Source: Claveliimonas sp034178805 (GTDB taxonomy: Bacteria > Bacillota > Clostridia > Lachnospirales > Lachnospiraceae). Taken from it: a stretch of 64,000 nt of DNA. Both the position numbers and the translations under genes were made by a program. A model generated the notes under the pieces. It saw nothing but the letters and a program-made list of their open reading frames with translations, made no database searches and was not told where the DNA came from. Shown here piece by piece: positions 31,047 to 40,739 of this stretch; the first letter of the stretch is position 1; the number at the start of each line of letters is the position of its first letter. The DNA is taken from assembly GCF_050314255.1 (NCBI RefSeq), contig NZ_JBNPMZ010000008.1, forward strand, positions 1-64,000, written 5' to 3'.

Positions 31047-31199
31047 TTAATCCTGCAAACTTTCACGGACCCTTTTTAAATCACGCTCCAGCTTCTTTTT
31101 TAGCTTTTCATACTCTTTATTTTCGAGTAATTCAAGTTCATTCTCAATTCGGATTTCCTCTTTTCTTAATTCATCTTTGAATTGAATGTCGGTCGGCAT
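31047..31199 (-). CDS. Small highly charged coiled protein (50 aa)
   Basis: Begins MPTDIQFKDELRKEEIRIEN and ends LKRVRESLQD; almost entirely helical with alternating Lys/Glu, likely a coiled coil. I recall similar small proteins starting MPTDxQxKDxLRKE and ending ESLQD in Lachnospiraceae, which supports a real gene, but no function is known. An in-frame ATG at 31211 is possible, but AAAGG sits too close to it and suits 31199 better. It has its own promoter at 31249-31277 and is bracketed by an inverted repeat of about 27 bases. Confidence 0.6.
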   Translation of the reverse strand: MPTDIQFKDELRKEEIRIENELELLENKEYEKLKKKLERDLKRVRESLQD

Positions 31200-31248
31200 G
31201 TATTCATTCATCCTTTCACGTCCCTTCCGTAATAAGATTGATACTTAT

Positions 31249-31277
31249 ATTATAGGGAAAATATGAAATAGTGTAAA
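31249..31277 (-). promoter_or_regulatory. Promoter of the 50-codon gene
   Basis: On the minus strand: TTTACA (31272-31277), 17-base spacer, TATAAT (31249-31254). The -35 lies in the right inverted repeat. Confidence 0.7.
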
Positions 31278-31298
31278 GCCTTATTAAATTATCAAAGA
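31271..31298. repeat. Right inverted repeat of the small cassette
   Basis: Inverse of 30995-31021: both contain TTGATAATTTAATAAG then (A/G)CTTTACAC. The pair encloses about 250 bases with only the 50-codon gene. Confidence 0.65.
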
Positions 31299-31387
31299 GC
31301 AAAAAATAAGGGTTATAATTTCTGAAAAAGTCGGAATAATTAACTGTATGGCAGCATCTTGAATTTTAGTAGACAGGAGAGGATACG

Positions 31388-31579
31388 ATGCAGGAAAAAA
31401 GTGTTAATGAACTTCCGGTAGGTTTTATGCTGAGCCTTGCAATGAATGAAAAGGCGATGAAGAGATTTGTGGATATGGATGAATCACAGCGAAAAGCAGT
31501 TGAAGAAGAAAGCAGCCGGGTGAAGTCGAAGGCAGAAATGGAGCGACTGGTGGACCGGCTGGCGAAAGAAGAATTATGA
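31388..31579 (+). CDS. Small acidic/basic helical protein (63 aa), unknown function
   Basis: Starts at ATG 31388 after AGGAGAGG. The product is one or two charged helices (DESQRKAVEEESSRVKSKAE) with a Met/Leu-rich beginning (LPVGFMLSLAMNEKAMKRF). The pattern resembles small conserved Lachnospiraceae proteins without assigned function. It has its own ribosome site and a terminator at 31606, so it is likely expressed. Confidence 0.6.
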   Translation: MQEKSVNELPVGFMLSLAMNEKAMKRFVDMDESQRKAVEEESSRVKSKAEMERLVDRLAKEEL

Positions 31580-31605
31580 TAATGGCGAATTAAGAAAGCG
31601 TGAAA

Positions 31606-31640
31606 AGAAGTGCATCAGATTCGATGTGCTTCTTTTTTAT
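31606..31640 (+). terminator. Rho-independent terminator
   Basis: AAGAAGTGCATC pairs with GATGTGCTTCTT (two G-T pairs) around AGATTC, followed by TTTTAT. Confidence 0.8.
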
Positions 31641-31712
31641 GGCGGCTACTCTGGTATACCAGGGAAAATAATTGTAAAATAGAAGCAGATTCATGAGAAA
31701 GGGTGATATATA

Positions 31713-32312
31713 TTGCAAAAGAAGGAAAACAGGCCGTTGGAGGAGTTGTCTGCCCTGCAGATTTACTGGCAGTTGTTCAAAAATATTTTTGTGATTAATT
31801 CATGTACCTTTGGCGGAGGTTTTGTGATTATAGGAATGATAAAGCAGACATTTACAGAACAGCTTCACTGGATATCAGAAGAGGAAGTTTTGGATATGAC
31901 AGCAATTGCACAGTCAGCTCCGGGGCCGCTGGGGATTAATATGGCAATTATTACGGGGTATCGTATCCGAAAAATACCGGGAGCTCTGGTGTGTACTTTG
32001 GGAGCAGTACTTCCTCCATTGATTATTATTTCTGTGATTTCTATTTTTTACAATCAGTTTAAAGATAATGCGGTCATCGCACTTGCTCTTCAGGTTATGA
32101 GAGCAGGGGTTGCAGCTGTGATTCTGGATGTGGTTATTAATCTGGCATCTAATATTATTAAGAGGAAGAATATTTTGTGGATTCTGCTAATGGTCGCTGC
32201 TTTTATAGCTACTGTATTTTTTAATGTCAGTGCAATCGTGCTGATATTAATATGTGCCGTTGTTGGTCTTTTTGACAGTATCAGATGTAAAAGGAGTGAC
32301 GAAAGCAAATGA
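31713..32312 (+). CDS. Chromate-transporter family protein, first half
   Basis: A 199-residue membrane protein of the split CHR (ChrA) family, in which two half-size proteins act together. Hallmarks: SCTFGGGFVIIGMI near 30 and the amphipathic motif APGPLGINMAIITGYRI near 68, then about four more helices. The start is TTG 31713, after GAAAGGGTGA; no ATG fits. The stop overlaps the next ATG. The true substrate of clostridial CHR pairs is unknown; chromate is only the family name. Confidence 0.88.
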   Translation: MQKKENRPLEELSALQIYWQLFKNIFVINSCTFGGGFVIIGMIKQTFTEQLHWISEEEVLDMTAIAQSAPGPLGINMAIITGYRIRKIPGALVCTLGAVLPPLIIISVISIFYNQFKDNAVIALALQVMRAGVAAVILDVVINLASNIIKRKNILWILLMVAAFIATVFFNVSAIVLILICAVVGLFDSIRCKRSDESK

Positions 32313-32881
32313 TATATTTGAGATTATTCTGGGCATTTTTTCAAATCGGACTTTTTAGTTTTGGAGGCGGATATGCGGCTGTTCCGCTGATTCAAAGCCA
32401 GATTGTGGAGGCGAATCACTGGCTGGATATGAGCCAGTTTGCAGATCTGATCACGATTGCAGAGATGACCCCAGGACCAATCGTGGTCAACTGTGCAACA
32501 TTTGTAGGACAGCAGATAGCGGGACTTCCGGGAGCCATTGTTTGTACCCTGGGTTCTGTTTTTCCTTCTCTGGTTATTGTCCTTGTGTTATCGTGGCTCT
32601 ATATGAAATTCCGTAACTTAAGTACGGTGCAGGGAGTCCTCACCGGGCTTCGACCGGCAATTGTAGCGATGATTGCATCAGCCGGACTTTCTCTTCTTCT
32701 GCTGGCACTTTTCAATGCGTCTCTTTCGGATGTGGTGTTGTCTGATTTTCGAGCAGTGGAGGGAGTGATTTTTGTAGTGTGTCTTGTACTGCTGCGAAAG
32801 TTTAAGATGAATCCGATTGTGATTATCTTTGGATCGGGGATTGTGGGAACAGTGGTGTATCTGGCATTGGGAGTATCTTAA
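32309..32881 (+). CDS. Chromate-transporter family protein, second half
   Basis: Partner of the preceding protein, 190 residues, starting at an ATG that overlaps its stop. It shows FSFGGGYAAVPLIQ near 18 and TPGPIVVNCATFVGQQIAG near 52, the paired CHR motifs, with about six helices in all. Translational coupling suggests a 1:1 heteromer in the membrane. Confidence 0.88.
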   Translation: MIYLRLFWAFFQIGLFSFGGGYAAVPLIQSQIVEANHWLDMSQFADLITIAEMTPGPIVVNCATFVGQQIAGLPGAIVCTLGSVFPSLVIVLVLSWLYMKFRNLSTVQGVLTGLRPAIVAMIASAGLSLLLLALFNASLSDVVLSDFRAVEGVIFVVCLVLLRKFKMNPIVIIFGSGIVGTVVYLALGVS

Positions 32882-32892
32882 AAAGTAAAAAA

Positions 32893-34098
32893 TTACTCAT
32901 ATTTTTTCCGGTATTCTGCTGGGGTTCTTCCGGTGTATTTTTTAAATACCCGTGAAAAATGGCTCTGAGAGGAAAATCCCAGATAAGAGCCTATCATAGT
33001 TGCAGTTTTATCCGTATAGCGGAGGAGGCGTTTTGCTTCCGCCGTTTTTTCCCTGAGAATAAAATCGGTCAGAGTTTCCCCGGTCTCTTCTTTGAATTTT
33101 GCTGAGAGATAGGGACGGCTGATGTAGAGTTCTTTTGCCATATCATCGGTATTTATCGTTTCGGACAGGTGATGGCGGATGTAATTTGCCACATCAAGAA
33201 CAAGCCGGGAGGGATATTTTCCCCGGCGGATTTTCTCAACACGTTCGGTGAAGTCTAATACCATATGGTATTGGAGGTTGCTGATCTGCTGTGGTGTATT
33301 CAGAAGTTCACATTTTCGGATAAAGGCATCGCTCAGAGAAAGTGATTCCTCCGGGCTCATTCCACCGCGGATGGCAGCGCGGGAAACTAAAGTTGCAGAG
33401 ACAATCAGCGTATTTTTCATTTGTCGGAGCTGGTCTCCTGCAATAGTACCGGCTCGGACAGCAGGGGCTGATGCTATCCATTCCCGGAGGGCGGCGGTAT
33501 CACCTTTGCGCACAAAATCCATGAGAAGCTGCTCCTGAGAAAGAGAATTATGGATTTCCTGGTGGGAGCCTCTTTCTTCTGAGAGGGCTTCCATACGCAG
33601 GGTTGCCTGCTGCCGGTCAAGAAGTTCTTTCAGGCTGCTCTGTTCATTGTCGTAAATCGTAATGTCTTTCAGCTCCAGTTTTTCTCCGTTCATTATATAG
33701 TTGATGGTACAAAGAATCTGCAAAACACTCTCAAATGGCATGGGAACAAGATCTCTCATGCCGTTCACAAAGTCTTCCACATCTTCAGAAGGGATATCTG
33801 CCCGAAAAGCCAGTTCTTTAAATTCCTGTTCATTTGCGGCCACCTGGCGTGAAGGTCCGAGAATCAGTTTCACATCGCCGGAATTTACAACACCATAATA
33901 ATGAAAGTGGTTGGTAATGAAGTAACCCACATGATCTTCGATTGCCATGACTTCGTCATAGTAGACGCACAGTGGATCTTTGGGAAGCCGGACCAGATCA
34001 TAATAGTAGAGAAGTTCCCTGTTTTTAAAAATGCGAATGGGAATACCGGCCAGATTACCTAAAGTAGTGCAAATGTAATGCAGATCAAGATTTTCCAT
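32893..34098 (-). CDS. AraC-family regulator upstream of GH3/GH78 genes
   Basis: A 401-residue regulator. The last 100 residues contain the two AraC helix-turn-helices (INTDDMAKELYISRPYLSAKF and TATMIGSYLGFSSQSHFSRVF, then TGRTPAEYRKKY). The long N-terminal part has no cupin motif and includes a predicted sensor region (IYDNEQSSLKELLDRQQATLR linker). It diverges from the GH3-GH78-transporter genes, so it is the likely local activator, with a plant glycoside or rhamnose derivative as signal. Ribosome site AGGAGG lies just upstream of the start. Confidence 0.88.
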   Translation of the reverse strand: MENLDLHYICTTLGNLAGIPIRIFKNRELLYYYDLVRLPKDPLCVYYDEVMAIEDHVGYFITNHFHYYGVVNSGDVKLILGPSRQVAANEQEFKELAFRADIPSEDVEDFVNGMRDLVPMPFESVLQILCTINYIMNGEKLELKDITIYDNEQSSLKELLDRQQATLRMEALSEERGSHQEIHNSLSQEQLLMDFVRKGDTAALREWIASAPAVRAGTIAGDQLRQMKNTLIVSATLVSRAAIRGGMSPEESLSLSDAFIRKCELLNTPQQISNLQYHMVLDFTERVEKIRRGKYPSRLVLDVANYIRHHLSETINTDDMAKELYISRPYLSAKFKEETGETLTDFILREKTAEAKRLLRYTDKTATMIGSYLGFSSQSHFSRVFKKYTGRTPAEYRKKYE

Positions 34099-34226
34099 GT
34101 GACACCTCCTAATGTTATTACAATTATACTGTTATTCATACAATAGTACAAGTGGAGAAAAATAAAGTGTGGTATTATCAAAATAGAAATGTTGTATGTA
34201 AATAGAGTTTAAAGAGGAAGATGACT

Positions 34227-36584
34227 ATGGAAGTAAAGAAAATTATTTCAAAAATGACACTGGAAGAAAAGATTGCATTCTGTACAGGTGCTGATTTCTG
34301 GCATACGAAAGCAATGCCGAAGTATGGCGTACCGCAAATGACCATGGCAGATGGACCTCATGGACTTCGTTTTCAGAAGGGAGAGGCTGATATGGTCGGG
34401 GTAAATAAGTCTGTCCCGGCGACCTGTTTTCCGCCTGCGGTTACGGCAGGTGCTACCTGGAATGAGGAATTGTATGCAGCAGAAGGAGAGGCTATCGGAA
34501 GAGAAGGTCTTGCAGAGGGAGTTACCATGATCCTGGGACCGGGATGTAACATCAAGAGAAATCCTCTTTGCGGCAGAAATTTCGAATACATATCCGAGGA
34601 TCCTTATATGGCGGGAAAGATGGCAGCCGCTTTTATCCGGGGGCAGCAGAGTACAGGAGCATCTTCAAGCCTGAAGCATTTTGCAGTGAACAGTCAGGAG
34701 CATAAGAGACAGAATGGTGACAGTCAGTTGGATGAGAGGACACTTCGGGAGATTTATCTGACGGCATTTGAAATTGCGGTAAAGGAAGGAAAAACGGATA
34801 CTGTCATGTGTGCTTATAACAAAATTAACGGGGTACACTGCAGTGACAGCAAAGAATTGCTTACCGATATTCTTCGGACTGAATGGGGATTCGATGGAAT
34901 GGTAGTTACAGATTGGGGAGCGTTAAATGACCGGATTGAAGGGCTGAAAGCGGGATGTGAACTGTGTATGCCTGGAGGTTCTAAGTTTATGAACCGGGCT
35001 GCACGGGAGGCGGTAAAGAATGGAACGCTGGATGAAAAAGTGATTGATACGTGTGTAGAGCGTATTCTGAAGCAGGTAGAAAAAAGCCAGAAGGCACTGA
35101 AGGCAGGGAAAGTCGGACCGGCGGATATGGATGCCCATCATCAGCTGGCAGAAAAGATTGCGGAAGAGGGTGCGGTATTATTAAAAAATGAAGAAAATAT
35201 TCTGCCTCTTACGACTCCGGATGTGATTCTGATCGGCCATATGGCAGAGAATATGCGCTATCAGGGAACCGGAAGCAGTCATATTAATCCTACGAAACTG
35301 GTGAATCTTACAGATGTTTTTACAGGGGTACCTTACCTGCCGTGTTGTGACGAGGAAGGAAATGTGACGGAGGAAGCGCTGAAAGAAGCAGCCCAAGAGG
35401 CGGCAGCGCACAAAATCGCGGTGGTAGTAGCCGGGCTTCCGGAGATATATGAGTCGGAAGCATTTGACCGGAAGCACATGAGACTGCCGGATGGTCATAA
35501 CCGGATGATTGAAGCAGTGGCAACTGCAAATGAGAATACGGTGGTTGTTCTCCTCGGAGGAAGTGCAATGGAAATTCCGTGGGAAGATAAAGTGAAGGCA
35601 ATCCTCTACATGGGACTTCCCGGACAGGCAGGGGGAGAAGCGGCATACAATCTTCTGACCGGAAAGGCAGTTCCGTCCGGAAAGCTTACGGAGACCTGGC
35701 CGGTCTCTTATGATGACGTGGTTTCAAAGAGAACATTTGGAAAAAGAAATGTGGAATACCGGGAAGGTATCTATGTGGGATATCGGTATTACGATAAAGC
35801 GGGTAAAAATGTGCGCTATCCATTCGGGTATGGCTTGTCCTATACAAGTTTTGATTACAGCGATATGAAAATTCAGGACAACAGAGTTTCTGTCAATATT
35901 ACCAATACAGGAAGTGTGGCAGGTGCTGAGGTGGCACAGCTCTATATAGCACCTCCGAAGGATGGAATTTTCCGGCCGGAAAAAGAGTTAAAGGGATTTG
36001 TGCGTGTAGAACTGGTTCCGGGAGAGACGAAGACCGTACAGTTTGAACTGAACGAGAGAAGCTTTGCCATCTGGAATCACGGATGGATCGTTCCAAAGGG
36101 CAGCTATACTGTGATGATCGGTGCTTCCAGCCGCGATATCCGGCTTACGGAAGAGATAGAAGTGGACGGAGTGAAGGCAGATCCACCTGAATGGCAGAAG
36201 GGAAGCTGGTATGAGCATCTGACCGGACTTCCGAAGCGGGAGGAATGGGAGAAAATGATGGGACACCCGGTTCCGGTTGTATCAAAGCCTAAGAAGGGGG
36301 AATTTACACTGGATAATACCTGTCTGGAAATGAAAAACAGTTCGCTCATTATGAGAATTCAATATAAAGTGACGGAGAATATTGTTGCAAAAAGCTATGG
36401 AGGAAAAAAAGATATGTCGAATCCTTCCTATCGCATGACCCTGATCTGTGCGGTAGACTGCCCGCTTCGAGGAGTAGTAATTAACAGCGGAGGAGCCATG
36501 AATGATTCTATAGCAAATGGACTGCTTCATATGGCAAACGGACACTATCTGAAGGGAATCGCAGCAATGCTGAAAAAGTCCTGA
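34227..36584 (+). CDS. Glycoside hydrolase family 3 (beta-glucosidase type)
   Basis: A retaining beta-glycosidase, 785 residues, no signal peptide, so cytoplasmic. The N-terminal TIM barrel holds ADGPHGLR near 41, LKHFAVNSQEHKR near 152 and the nucleophile Asp229 in DGMVVTDWGAL; the (a/b)6 sandwich follows, and a fibronectin-III-like domain starts near 560 (AGAEVAQLYIAPP). A C-terminal extension of about 100 residues after 670 is less usual. ATG 34227 is preferred to 34221 on spacing from AAGAGGA. It stands first in a unit with the rhamnosidase, consistent with stepwise trimming of plant glycosides. Confidence 0.92.
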   Translation: MEVKKIISKMTLEEKIAFCTGADFWHTKAMPKYGVPQMTMADGPHGLRFQKGEADMVGVNKSVPATCFPPAVTAGATWNEELYAAEGEAIGREGLAEGVTMILGPGCNIKRNPLCGRNFEYISEDPYMAGKMAAAFIRGQQSTGASSSLKHFAVNSQEHKRQNGDSQLDERTLREIYLTAFEIAVKEGKTDTVMCAYNKINGVHCSDSKELLTDILRTEWGFDGMVVTDWGALNDRIEGLKAGCELCMPGGSKFMNRAAREAVKNGTLDEKVIDTCVERILKQVEKSQKALKAGKVGPADMDAHHQLAEKIAEEGAVLLKNEENILPLTTPDVILIGHMAENMRYQGTGSSHINPTKLVNLTDVFTGVPYLPCCDEEGNVTEEALKEAAQEAAAHKIAVVVAGLPEIYESEAFDRKHMRLPDGHNRMIEAVATANENTVVVLLGGSAMEIPWEDKVKAILYMGLPGQAGGEAAYNLLTGKAVPSGKLTETWPVSYDDVVSKRTFGKRNVEYREGIYVGYRYYDKAGKNVRYPFGYGLSYTSFDYSDMKIQDNRVSVNITNTGSVAGAEVAQLYIAPPKDGIFRPEKELKGFVRVELVPGETKTVQFELNERSFAIWNHGWIVPKGSYTVMIGASSRDIRLTEEIEVDGVKADPPEWQKGSWYEHLTGLPKREEWEKMMGHPVPVVSKPKKGEFTLDNTCLEMKNSSLIMRIQYKVTENIVAKSYGGKKDMSNPSYRMTLICAVDCPLRGVVINSGGAMNDSIANGLLHMANGHYLKGIAAMLKKS

Positions 36585-36634
36585 TTTTATTCGGAAACAG
36601 AATGAAATGAAGGTCAGAAGGGAGATAAAGAAAA

Positions 36635-39199
36635 ATGTATGCAATAGACTTAAGAACAGAATATCTGAAAAATCCTATGGGAATCGATATCAAAAATCCG
36701 TATCTTATGTGGAAATGTGAAGGTGGAATTTCACAGACTGCCTGTCAGATTCTCTGTACGGATGAGGAAAATCATACGTTGTGGGACTCCGGTAAAATTC
36801 CGGGGAGTGCCATGCGAATGGAATACAACGGAGAAAAACTGAAAAGCCGTATGCGGGTAAAATGGAAGATCCGCATCTGGGATGAACAGGATGAACCCGG
36901 AGACTGGTCAGAGGAAGCTGTGTTTGAAATGGGGCTTTTATCACCTGGAAATTGGAAAGCAAAATGGATCACAGGAAATTATAAAGTTAACAAAAAGGAT
37001 CGATATCCGGTGGATTGTTTCCTGAGGGAATTGGAAATCAATAAAAAAGTTGTGCGTGCAAGATTGTATATTACTGCATGCGGTCTGTATGAGGCAAGGC
37101 TTGATGGGGTAAAGATTGGCGATTTCTGTCTTGCACCGGGACATACGGATTATAGAAAAAGAGTGCAATATCAGACTTATGATGTGACGGATATGCTGTC
37201 CGAGGGAGAGCATGAACTCAGTGTTCAGATCGCCGACGGATGGTACCGGGGAAGCACCGGTGCGTGGGGACTTAAGAATCAGTATGGTACGGAGACAAAA
37301 CTTCTGGCACAGCTGGAACTGTTTTTCGAGGATGGAACCAGAAAAATTATAGCGACAGACAGAAGATGGCAATGGTCAAACGACGGCCCGATCCGCTTTG
37401 CGGATAATAAGGATGGTGAGATTATCGAGGCATGGCGAAGACCTTCCTATGGTCAGATTTCGAAGATGACTGATCATCCGGTGGTTCCGACGGCTTCCAA
37501 TAATGTCCCGGTGGTAGAGAGAGAACGGTTTGTACCGGAGATGAACATAGCACCGAATGGGAAGAAACTGTTTGATTTCGGACAGAATATGGCCGGATAT
37601 CTGGAATTTCATGTTACTGCAAAAAAAGGACAGAAAATCAATATCCGCTGCGGAGAGCTTCTGGATCAGGATGGAAATCTGACACTGAAGAATATCCAGT
37701 GCACCAGAAAGGATTATGCAACACCGCTCCAGCAGATAGAATATATCTGTAAGGAAGGGGACAATCATTATAAGACGACTTTTGCGGTATTTGGTTTCCG
37801 ATATGCGGAAGTAGATACAGATGTAGAAATCGAACCGGAAAATATCACAGCAATTGCGGTGTACTCAGATATTGAACAGACAGGATTTTTTGAGAGCTCC
37901 AACCCTCTTCTTAATAAGTTGGTTGACATCACCGCATGGTCTACCAGAAGCAACAGCCTGGACATTCCTACGGACTGTCCTACCAGAGAACGTCATGGAT
38001 GGACGGGTGATGCCCAGATTTTCTTTGAGACAGCATCCTACCTTTTTGATTATGCAGCGTTTACAAAGAAATATTTAAATGACGTTTACGACTGGCAGAA
38101 AAAGGATGGAAAGCTTCCACAGATTGCACCTTCGGGTGGTGTAGATTTTTATATGGATGCCATGAACGGAAGTGTGGGCTGGTCAGATGTGGGAATTCTG
38201 ATTCCATACCGGTTCTGGAAGCTCAATGGGGACAGACAGATATTGGAAGAATATTATGACTGTATGAAAAAATATGCTCATTTTATGATGAGACGATGTG
38301 GAAAATGGGGCGGTCCTCTTGCAAAACGGGTAAAAGGTCTGTCGGGTGAGGCAAAGAAATATTTGGTAAACTGCGGCCAGAGTTATGGGGAGTGGGCAGA
38401 ACCGGAAGAGGTTCATAAGATGGACTGGAAGGATTGTGCGGCTCCGCATCCGGAAGTATCTACCGCGTACACGGCCTATGTTCTTGGCATTATGGCGGAT
38501 ATTGCCGGTGAACTTGGAAAAATGGAGGATGAAGCACAGTTCCGTATTTACAGCGAAGGATGTAAGAAAGCTTATCAGGAACTTGTGGAGACAAAAGAAT
38601 TCAGTATGGACACCGACCGGCAGGCACAGCTTGTCCGTCCTCTGGCGTTTGACCTGCTGAATGAAAAGCAGACAGAATTTGCAAGAAAGCGTCTTATAAA
38701 AGCTCTGGAAAACTATGGATGGAGATTGGGCACCGGATTCTTATCAACGTCGTTGATTCTGGATGTTCTGGCAGCCTACGATCTGGACAGTGCATACCGG
38801 CTTCTGGAAAATGAAGAAATGCCGAGCTGGCTGTTCATGCCGAAGAATGGTGCAACTACCATCTGGGAGTCCTGGGAAGGAATCGAAGCTCAGGGAGGAA
38901 TCGCATCCCTGAACCATTATTCAAAGGGAGCGGTCTGTGAGTGGCTTTTTAAGACCATGTGTGGAATCCGGATAGATGGAGAGAATCACTTTCGCATTGA
39001 GCCGAGACCGGGCGGACATTTTACCTTTGCAAATGCTGAATACGACAGTATATTTGGAAAAGTTAAGAGCGGATGGAAAATAGAAAACGGGGAAACAGTA
39101 TTTGAAATTGTTATACCGGCAAACTGCACGGCAACTATTTGTCTGCCGGGAATGGAAGAAGAGAATGTGGGCGCGGGAACATACAGGAGGAAAGCGTAA
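36635..39199 (+). CDS. Alpha-L-rhamnosidase, GH78
   Basis: Releases rhamnose from plant glycosides such as flavonoids or pectin pieces. The 854 residues have the GH78 layout: N-terminal beta domains (RARLYITACGLYEARLDGVKIG near 137), then the (a/a)6 barrel with the acidic motif DCPTRERHGWTGDAQ (Glu452 general acid region) and TIWESWEG (Glu745, expected base). No signal peptide, so it acts on imported substrate. The gene follows GH3 by 50 bases and is followed at once by a sugar transporter gene. Rhamnose released would enter the rhaBAD pathway encoded 7 kb downstream. Confidence 0.93.
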   Translation: MYAIDLRTEYLKNPMGIDIKNPYLMWKCEGGISQTACQILCTDEENHTLWDSGKIPGSAMRMEYNGEKLKSRMRVKWKIRIWDEQDEPGDWSEEAVFEMGLLSPGNWKAKWITGNYKVNKKDRYPVDCFLRELEINKKVVRARLYITACGLYEARLDGVKIGDFCLAPGHTDYRKRVQYQTYDVTDMLSEGEHELSVQIADGWYRGSTGAWGLKNQYGTETKLLAQLELFFEDGTRKIIATDRRWQWSNDGPIRFADNKDGEIIEAWRRPSYGQISKMTDHPVVPTASNNVPVVERERFVPEMNIAPNGKKLFDFGQNMAGYLEFHVTAKKGQKINIRCGELLDQDGNLTLKNIQCTRKDYATPLQQIEYICKEGDNHYKTTFAVFGFRYAEVDTDVEIEPENITAIAVYSDIEQTGFFESSNPLLNKLVDITAWSTRSNSLDIPTDCPTRERHGWTGDAQIFFETASYLFDYAAFTKKYLNDVYDWQKKDGKLPQIAPSGGVDFYMDAMNGSVGWSDVGILIPYRFWKLNGDRQILEEYYDCMKKYAHFMMRRCGKWGGPLAKRVKGLSGEAKKYLVNCGQSYGEWAEPEEVHKMDWKDCAAPHPEVSTAYTAYVLGIMADIAGELGKMEDEAQFRIYSEGCKKAYQELVETKEFSMDTDRQAQLVRPLAFDLLNEKQTEFARKRLIKALENYGWRLGTGFLSTSLILDVLAAYDLDSAYRLLENEEMPSWLFMPKNGATTIWESWEGIEAQGGIASLNHYSKGAVCEWLFKTMCGIRIDGENHFRIEPRPGGHFTFANAEYDSIFGKVKSGWKIENGETVFEIVIPANCTATICLPGMEEENVGAGTYRRKA

Positions 39200-39200
39200 G

Positions 39201-40649
39201 ATGGAAAAAAGAAAAAAACTTGATCAGCCGATTTTCCACAGTCGGATAACGGGGGCGAATGTGAAAAAAACGGAAAAATGGCTGGGATATCTATTGGGAC
39301 CGGCAGGAGCACTGCTTTTGAATGCAGTACTGGCAACATATCTGAATGTGTACTATACCGATGTATTGAAGCTGACATCTGTATGGGGCGGGGCATTTCT
39401 TGTTGTGTTCCCGATTATATCAAAGGTCATTGATTCGATTACAAATGTGGTAATGGGATATGTGATTGACAGAACCCATACGGCACAGGGAAAGGCAAGA
39501 CCGTGGCTGCTTCTTTCAGCTCCAATGCTTGCTGTTTCCGGTATTCTCTTATTTACTGTGCCGAATGGTTCCGAGACGGTAAAGATTATATGGGTCATGG
39601 TGTCCTATAATCTCTACTATTCTTTTGCTTATACGATTTTTAACATGAGCCATAATCTGATGGTGCCGCTCTCTACCAGAGATACTGTGCAGAGAGGAAG
39701 TTTGTCCGTTTTTAATTAGATTGCAACGATTATGATGAGTGGAATTCTGGTGGCTCTTGTATTTCCAATGGTCATTATGCCAAAGCTTGGAATTGACCAG
39801 GGAAAATGGATTACATTAATGTCTGTACTTTCTATCCTCGTACTGCCATTGACATTGATGGAATATTATTTCACAAAAGAGCGTGTAACGGAAGAAACGC
39901 AGGATGAAGCAGTAGAGTCTGTTCCTTTTTCAAAGCAGTTGAAGGCAATCTTTACGGATAAATACATGTTGATTATATATGTATATTTTCTGGTTTTTAC
40001 GTTTGGCTCTTCAATTAAGAATATGAGTCTTGTATATTTTTGTAATTATGTTCTTGGCACATACAATGATGGTATAACGCAGACGATGCTCTCTGTCATT
40101 GGAGGAATTCCTATGGGAATAGGTATTTTCGCAGTTTGGCCGCTGGCAAAGAAATTTGGAAAGCGGAATCTGACAATGGCAGGGTTTATCCTGTATGCGA
40201 TTGGAGGATTTATCTGCTGGCTGTTCCCTAAGAGCATGACAATTATGTTAATTGGGCAGTTTGTCAAAAATATTGGCGGACTGCCATGTGCATATGTATT
40301 TATGGCATTATTTGCAGATGTACTGGATCATCTGGAATGGAAGACCGGTTTCAGAAGCGATGGAATTGCCATGTCTGTATACAATATCATAGCAGTAGCA
40401 ATGGTGGGAATCTGTCAGGGAATCTTCAATGGATTTCTGGCAAAGGTAGGCTATGTGGCACCGGAGATTGTAAATGGTGAAACAGTAGCTGCTGTACAGT
40501 CACAGGCAGTACAGAATGTAATCACCTTTGGGTTTGTAGGACTGGAAGTATTTACCGGGATTATTTTGATTTTATTACTCTTTTTCCTGAATGTGGAGAA
40601 GGATATCGGAAGAAAACAGGACGAGATCCAGGAACGCAGACAGAAGTAG
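39201..40649 (+). pseudogene. GPH-family sugar:cation symporter interrupted by an amber codon
   Basis: Together the two halves form a full-length (about 482-codon) glycoside-pentoside-hexuronide symporter, with KWLGYLLGPAGALLLN near 26 and PVIDRTHTAQGKARPWLLL-type cytoplasmic loop near 92. At codon 173 (39717-39719) the frame has TAG, between GSLSVFN and IATIMMSG, and then continues in the same frame to 40649. Relatives have Gln there, so CAG to TAG is the simplest change. Unless the stop is suppressed or is a sequencing error, the transporter is inactive. It follows the rhamnosidase gene by 1 base with AGGAGG upstream. Confidence 0.85.
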
Positions 40650-40739
40650 AGAGAAAATGAAGTAGAGAGAAACTTGTTTTTTTAACAGAAAATCTCTATA
40701 CTAAATGTATCAGTGAAAGTATTTTGGGGAGGAGGCTGA

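Noticed and set aside
39732..40649. Separate shorter MFS transporter gene
   Set aside because: It is in frame with 39201-39716 and continues the same protein; it lacks a ribosome site and the first helices.
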